From contig JASHTQ010000487.1 of assembly GCA_030040475.1 (NCBI GenBank), positions 1 through 7,903 on the forward strand: a stretch of DNA of 7,903 nt. Reading direction: 5' to 3'. The stretch comes from Streptosporangiaceae bacterium. Its GTDB lineage: Bacteria > Actinomycetota > Actinomycetes > Streptosporangiales > Streptosporangiaceae. The position numbers and the translations under genes were made by a program. This document shows, one piece after another, positions 5,065 through 7,903 of the stretch. Every line of letters begins with the position of its first letter. Positions within the stretch are counted from its first letter, which is position 1. The notes beneath the pieces were generated by a model. The model saw nothing but the letters and a program-made list of their open reading frames with translations. It searched no databases and was not told the DNA's origin.

Positions 5065-6407
5065 CAGACTCCGACTTTAGCCGGGTCAGACCCGAGCACG
5101 AGCTGCCCGCTCTCCGCGTCGTACTCGAACAGCTCCCCGTACCGGCCCCAGTCGATGGCGATGTCGAGCTGCTTGCGGGCATCGTCATCGGAGAACCCGC
5201 GGCGCAGCAGGTCGAGGAAGAAACCTTCGCGCAAGGTGCCGTCGCTGGTGGCGCGCAGCGCCCGCATGATCGCCTTGATCAGCGGGGCGCGCTCGGAGAT
5301 CAGCCGCCCGAACAGGGCCTTGCTCGCGTTGATGTCGCTGGTGGCGAACTCGCGGCCCTGGTCGGTGATCTCCAGCTGCGCCTCTTGTACTCGCGCGAGG
5401 CGCAGCATGGTGGCCGCGTCGACGAGCGGGAGCAGGTCGTCGATCTCGAAGTTGAGATCCTCGGCCAGCTCGGCCAGGCCCTCCTCGCCGCCGCGCGCGG
5501 CCAGGATCTCGAGCAGCCCGGACAGCCCGCCGGCCGACACCTCGGGCAGCGGCATGTCGGAAGGTGTCGCGGCCGGGCCTGCGGCCGTCCCCTCGGCGGC
5601 AGGGGCCGCAACGGCCTGCTCCGCGGCGTCCTCGCGCCCGGTCAAGATGCCGTAGACGGTGTCCACGAGCGCCTCGAACGCCGGGTCGTGCCGGTCCCGC
5701 GGCCGCGGCAGCTTGACCGGCAGCTCGGCCCGGATGCGCCCGGGATTGGCGGAAAGCACCAGGATGCGGTCGGCCAGCTGCACGGCCTCCTCGATGTTGT
5801 GGGTCACGATCAGGACCGCCTTGGTCGGGAAGCCCTGCTGCTCCCACAGCCGGGTCAGCTCGCCCCTCAGGTTCGCCGCGGTCAGCACGTCGAGGGCGGA
5901 GAACGGCTCGTCCATCAGCAGCGCGTCCGGCTCGACGGCAAGCGCGCGGGCGAACCCGACCCGCTGCCGCATCCCGCCGGACAGCTCCTTGGGGTACGCG
6001 GACTCGAACCCGTCAAGCCCGATCAGGTCGATCACCTGCAGCGCCTTGTCGTGCCGCGTCTGCTCGGGCACCTCGCGTGCCTGCATGGCGAGCTCCACGT
6101 TCTGCTGCACGGTGAGCCACGGCAGCAGCGCGAACGACTGGAACACCATCGCCACGCCGGGGTTCGCGCCGTTCAGCGGCGTGCCCCGGTAGGTCACGGT
6201 CCCGGTCGTCGGGGCGATCAGGCCCGCGACGCAGCGCAGCAGCGTGGACTTGCCAGAGCCCGACTTGCCGAGCAGCGCGACGATCTCGCCCTCGTGCAGC
6301 GCGAAGGAGATGTCGTCGAGGACCGGCAGGGCGCGCCCGTCCGGCGAGGTGAATATCTTGGTCACGTTGCGGGCCTCGAAGATCACCGGCCCGGGAGCCG
6401 TCGTCAC
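5064..6407 (-). CDS. ABC transporter ATPase, NitT/TauT type, with C-terminal AAA-associated domain
   Basis: This 447-residue protein starts at GTG 6407-6405, overlapping the permease stop (GTGA); CGAGG lies about eight bases upstream. The frame stays open far upstream only as a shadow of the permease gene. The ATPase domain (about 8-255) is complete: Walker A GKSGSGKST (47-55), Q-loop Q90, signature LSGGMRQR (142-149), Walker B LLMDEP (163-168), D-loop around SALD (170-173) and H203 of the H-loop. It resembles SsuB/TauB/NrtD ATPases of anion importers. An Ala/Pro/Glu-rich linker (about 259-293) leads to a roughly 150-residue helical domain matching the C-terminal AAA-associated domain (AAA_assoc_C). 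Marks are FEIDDLLPLVDAATML, a segment around DQGREFA, and DIAIDWGRYGELFEYD near the end. That domain probably regulates transport, but its ligand is unknown. The protein should bind the inner face of the duplicated permease encoded just upstream. Confidence 0.93.
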   Translation of the reverse strand: MTTAPGPVIFEARNVTKIFTSPDGRALPVLDDISFALHEGEIVALLGKSGSGKSTLLRCVAGLIAPTTGTVTYRGTPLNGANPGVAMVFQSFALLPWLTVQQNVELAMQAREVPEQTRHDKALQVIDLIGLDGFESAYPKELSGGMRQRVGFARALAVEPDALLMDEPFSALDVLTAANLRGELTRLWEQQGFPTKAVLIVTHNIEEAVQLADRILVLSANPGRIRAELPVKLPRPRDRHDPAFEALVDTVYGILTGREDAAEQAVAAPAAEGTAAGPAATPSDMPLPEVSAGGLSGLLEILAARGGEEGLAELAEDLNFEIDDLLPLVDAATMLRLARVQEAQLEITDQGREFATSDINASKALFGRLISERAPLIKAIMRALRATSDGTLREGFFLDLLRRGFSDDDARKQLDIAIDWGRYGELFEYDAESGQLVLGSDPAKVGV

Positions 6408-7903
6408 AGCGCATACCTCGTTTCCGCCAATCGGTACAGCCGCCGCCAGACCAGCCGGTTGAACCCCACCACGTACACGCTCATCACCGCCACCCCGACC
6501 AGCACCTTCGGGAAGTCCCCGACGGTCGCGGCCTGGGCGATGTACGCGCCAAGCCCGGTCGCGGTCAGGTGGTGCCTGCCGTAGTTGACCACCTCGGCGA
6601 CGATCGAGGCGTTCCACGCGCCGCCCGCCGCGGTGATCCCGCCGGTGACGTAGGCGGGAAAGACGCAGGGCAGGATGAACTCCCGCCACCGCAGCCAGCC
6701 GCGCACGCCCATCAGTTGCATCGCCTCGCGCAGGTCGCTCGGGATCGCCGACGCGCCCGCGATGACGTTGAACAGGATGTACCACTGCGCGCCGAGCGCC
6801 ATCAGCAGGATGCCGCCGACGTTCAGGCTGATCCCGGTCGCGATGAAGAACGCGGCCGCGAACGGGAACAGGAAGTTCGCCGGGAACGAGGCCAGGATCT
6901 GCACGACGGGCTGCGCCAGCCGGGAAACCCGCGGGTTCATCCCGATCCACACGCCGACCGGCACCCAGATCACGCTGGACACGATCAGCAGCACCACCAC
7001 CCGGGCGAACGTGGCCGCCCCGTCCGCGAAGGCCGGACCGAACGCGCCGAGCCCGGTGTTGACGTGCACGTAGTCCAGTGCCCTCGCCGCCCCGTACAGC
7101 ACCACCGCGGTCACCACGCCGGCGAAGAAGATGTCCCCGGTGCGCACCCGCCCGGCCGGCCGCTGCAGCGGATGCTCCGCGAGCCCGAACGGCCGCGTCA
7201 CCCGGTCCAGCGCCCGTCCCACCGGCCGGAACGGCCGGCTCACAAGGTCGGGCACCGAGGAACGGCGCAGCAGGTCGAGCACGACGCTGCGGGGCCGGTC
7301 GGCCGCGGTGGAGTCCTCGGCGCGGAACCGCTCGGCCCAGGCGACCATCGGCCGCCAGAACACCACGTTGACCCCGATCACCATGACGATCTCGACGCCG
7401 ATCGCGATGCCGACCTTGCTCAGGCTGCCCTGCTTGATCGCCGCGGCCACGTAGGAGCCGATGCCGGGCAGCGCGTAGGTGTGGTCGAGCACGCTGATGG
7501 ACTCGGAGGCGGCAAGGAAGAACCACGCCCCGCCGAAGCTCATCATCCCGTTCCATACCAGCGGGATCATCCCGCTCGGCACGTCAAGCTTCCAGAACCG
7601 CTCCCACTTCGTCAGCCGCATGACCCGCGCCGCCTCGTCCAGGTCGCGCGGCTGGGTGATCAGCGAGTGGTAGAACGCGAACGTCATGTTCCACGCCATC
7701 GACGTAAAGATCGCGAAGATCGAGGCGCATTCCAGGCCGAGTTCGGAGCCGGGGAACAGGTTGATGAACGCGGTGACCGTCACCGTGAGGAAGCCGAGCA
7801 CGGGCACCGACTGCAGGATGTCGAGCAGCGGGATCAGCACCTTCTCCGCCCGCCGCAGCCGCGCCGCCGCGGTCGCGTAGACGAAGGTGAACAGCACGGA
7901 AAG
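6404..7903 (-). CDS. Duplicated (two-domain) ABC permease, NitT/TauT type, N-terminus off the right edge
   Basis: The frame is open from the right edge to TGA 6406-6404, giving 499 visible residues. The GTG at 7897 is internal, because the family-typical region leading to LIPLLDILQSVPVLGFL begins at or before the edge. It carries two inner-membrane permease domains. The first has an EAA-type cytoplasmic loop LDEAARVMRLTKWERFW, encoded around 7590-7650. The second, after a charged Arg/Pro-rich linker encoded around 7170-7330, has LREAMQLMGVRGWLRW around 6690-6735. Both loops are the docking sites for the ATPase. This layout matches the duplicated permease component of anion-type ABC systems (COG4986), usually about 560-600 residues, so perhaps 60-100 residues are missing. 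One polypeptide would form the whole membrane channel. No substrate-binding protein is in view and the substrate cannot be told. Confidence 0.92.
   Translation of the reverse strand, partial: LSVLFTFVYATAAARLRRAEKVLIPLLDILQSVPVLGFLTVTVTAFINLFPGSELGLECASIFAIFTSMAWNMTFAFYHSLITQPRDLDEAARVMRLTKWERFWKLDVPSGMIPLVWNGMMSFGGAWFFLAASESISVLDHTYALPGIGSYVAAAIKQGSLSKVGIAIGVEIVMVIGVNVVFWRPMVAWAERFRAEDSTAADRPRSVVLDLLRRSSVPDLVSRPFRPVGRALDRVTRPFGLAEHPLQRPAGRVRTGDIFFAGVVTAVVLYGAARALDYVHVNTGLGAFGPAFADGAATFARVVVLLIVSSVIWVPVGVWIGMNPRVSRLAQPVVQILASFPANFLFPFAAAFFIATGISLNVGGILLMALGAQWYILFNVIAGASAIPSDLREAMQLMGVRGWLRWREFILPCVFPAYVTGGITAAGGAWNASIVAEVVNYGRHHLTATGLGAYIAQAATVGDFPKVLVGVAVMSVYVVGFNRLVWRRLYRLAETRYAL

Noticed and set aside
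4285..5655. Long + strand frames opposite the DUF523-DUF1722 and ATPase genes
   Set aside because: They are antisense to genes with clear domains and intact motifs, and their composition is typical of GC-rich shadow frames.
5385..6584. 399-residue + strand frame opposite the ATPase
   Set aside because: It is antisense to the Walker A, signature and Walker B region and has no motif of its own.
6408..7556. Upstream extension of the ATPase frame through the permease gene
   Set aside because: The permease frame carries both EAA loops and membrane segments; the extension is Arg/Gly/Ala-rich noise. The ATPase starts at GTG 6407.

Overview
The window comes from a very GC-rich bacterium, almost certainly an actinomycete. 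Evidence: GC-rich third codon positions, GTG starts, back-to-back overlapping genes, and a lipid-methyltransferase cluster of actinobacterial type. It holds seven genes in two convergent, tightly packed operons separated by one 154-base gap. Both operons run off the window, so neither promoter is visible.

Left half, + strand (1-3929): a lipid-modification operon. It starts inside a DUF1365 gene whose N-terminus lies off the left edge. Next come two different cyclopropane-fatty-acyl-phospholipid-synthase-family SAM methyltransferases (539-1807 and 1804-3117), then a multi-pass membrane DUF1295 protein with an ICMT/steroid-reductase-like C-terminus (3114-3929). Every junction is a 4-base GTGA or ATGA overlap, so the genes are probably translated in a coupled way. 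The set resembles the ufaA1 neighbourhood of mycobacteria (oxidoreductase, DUF1365, CFA-type methyltransferase, DUF1295), with a second methyltransferase added. The likely job is SAM-dependent methylation, methylenation or cyclopropanation of unsaturated acyl chains in membrane phospholipids, followed by further processing. The exact product cannot be read from the sequence.

Middle (3930-4083): the only intergenic region. It has a sharply AT-rich 21-base patch, a short coding-like stretch that may be a gene remnant, and only weak hairpins.

Right half, - strand (7903 down to 4084): an ABC importer operon. It encodes a duplicated (two-domain) NitT/TauT-type permease cut by the right edge, an ATPase carrying a C-terminal AAA-associated domain, and a DUF523-DUF1722 protein related to the thiouracil desulfurase TudS and to YbgA. 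These genes also overlap (GTGA, then TGATG). No substrate-binding protein is in view, so the substrate is unknown. Coupling to a DUF523 protein suggests, but does not prove, handling of a sulfur-containing or thiolated compound.

The points most worth a second look are the paired, diverged CFA-type enzymes with different active-site residues, the DUF523-DUF1722 gene coupled to a transporter, the placement of that gene beside the lipid operon (a pairing reminiscent of photo-oxidative-stress gene sets), and two in-frame tandem repeats inside enzyme genes.
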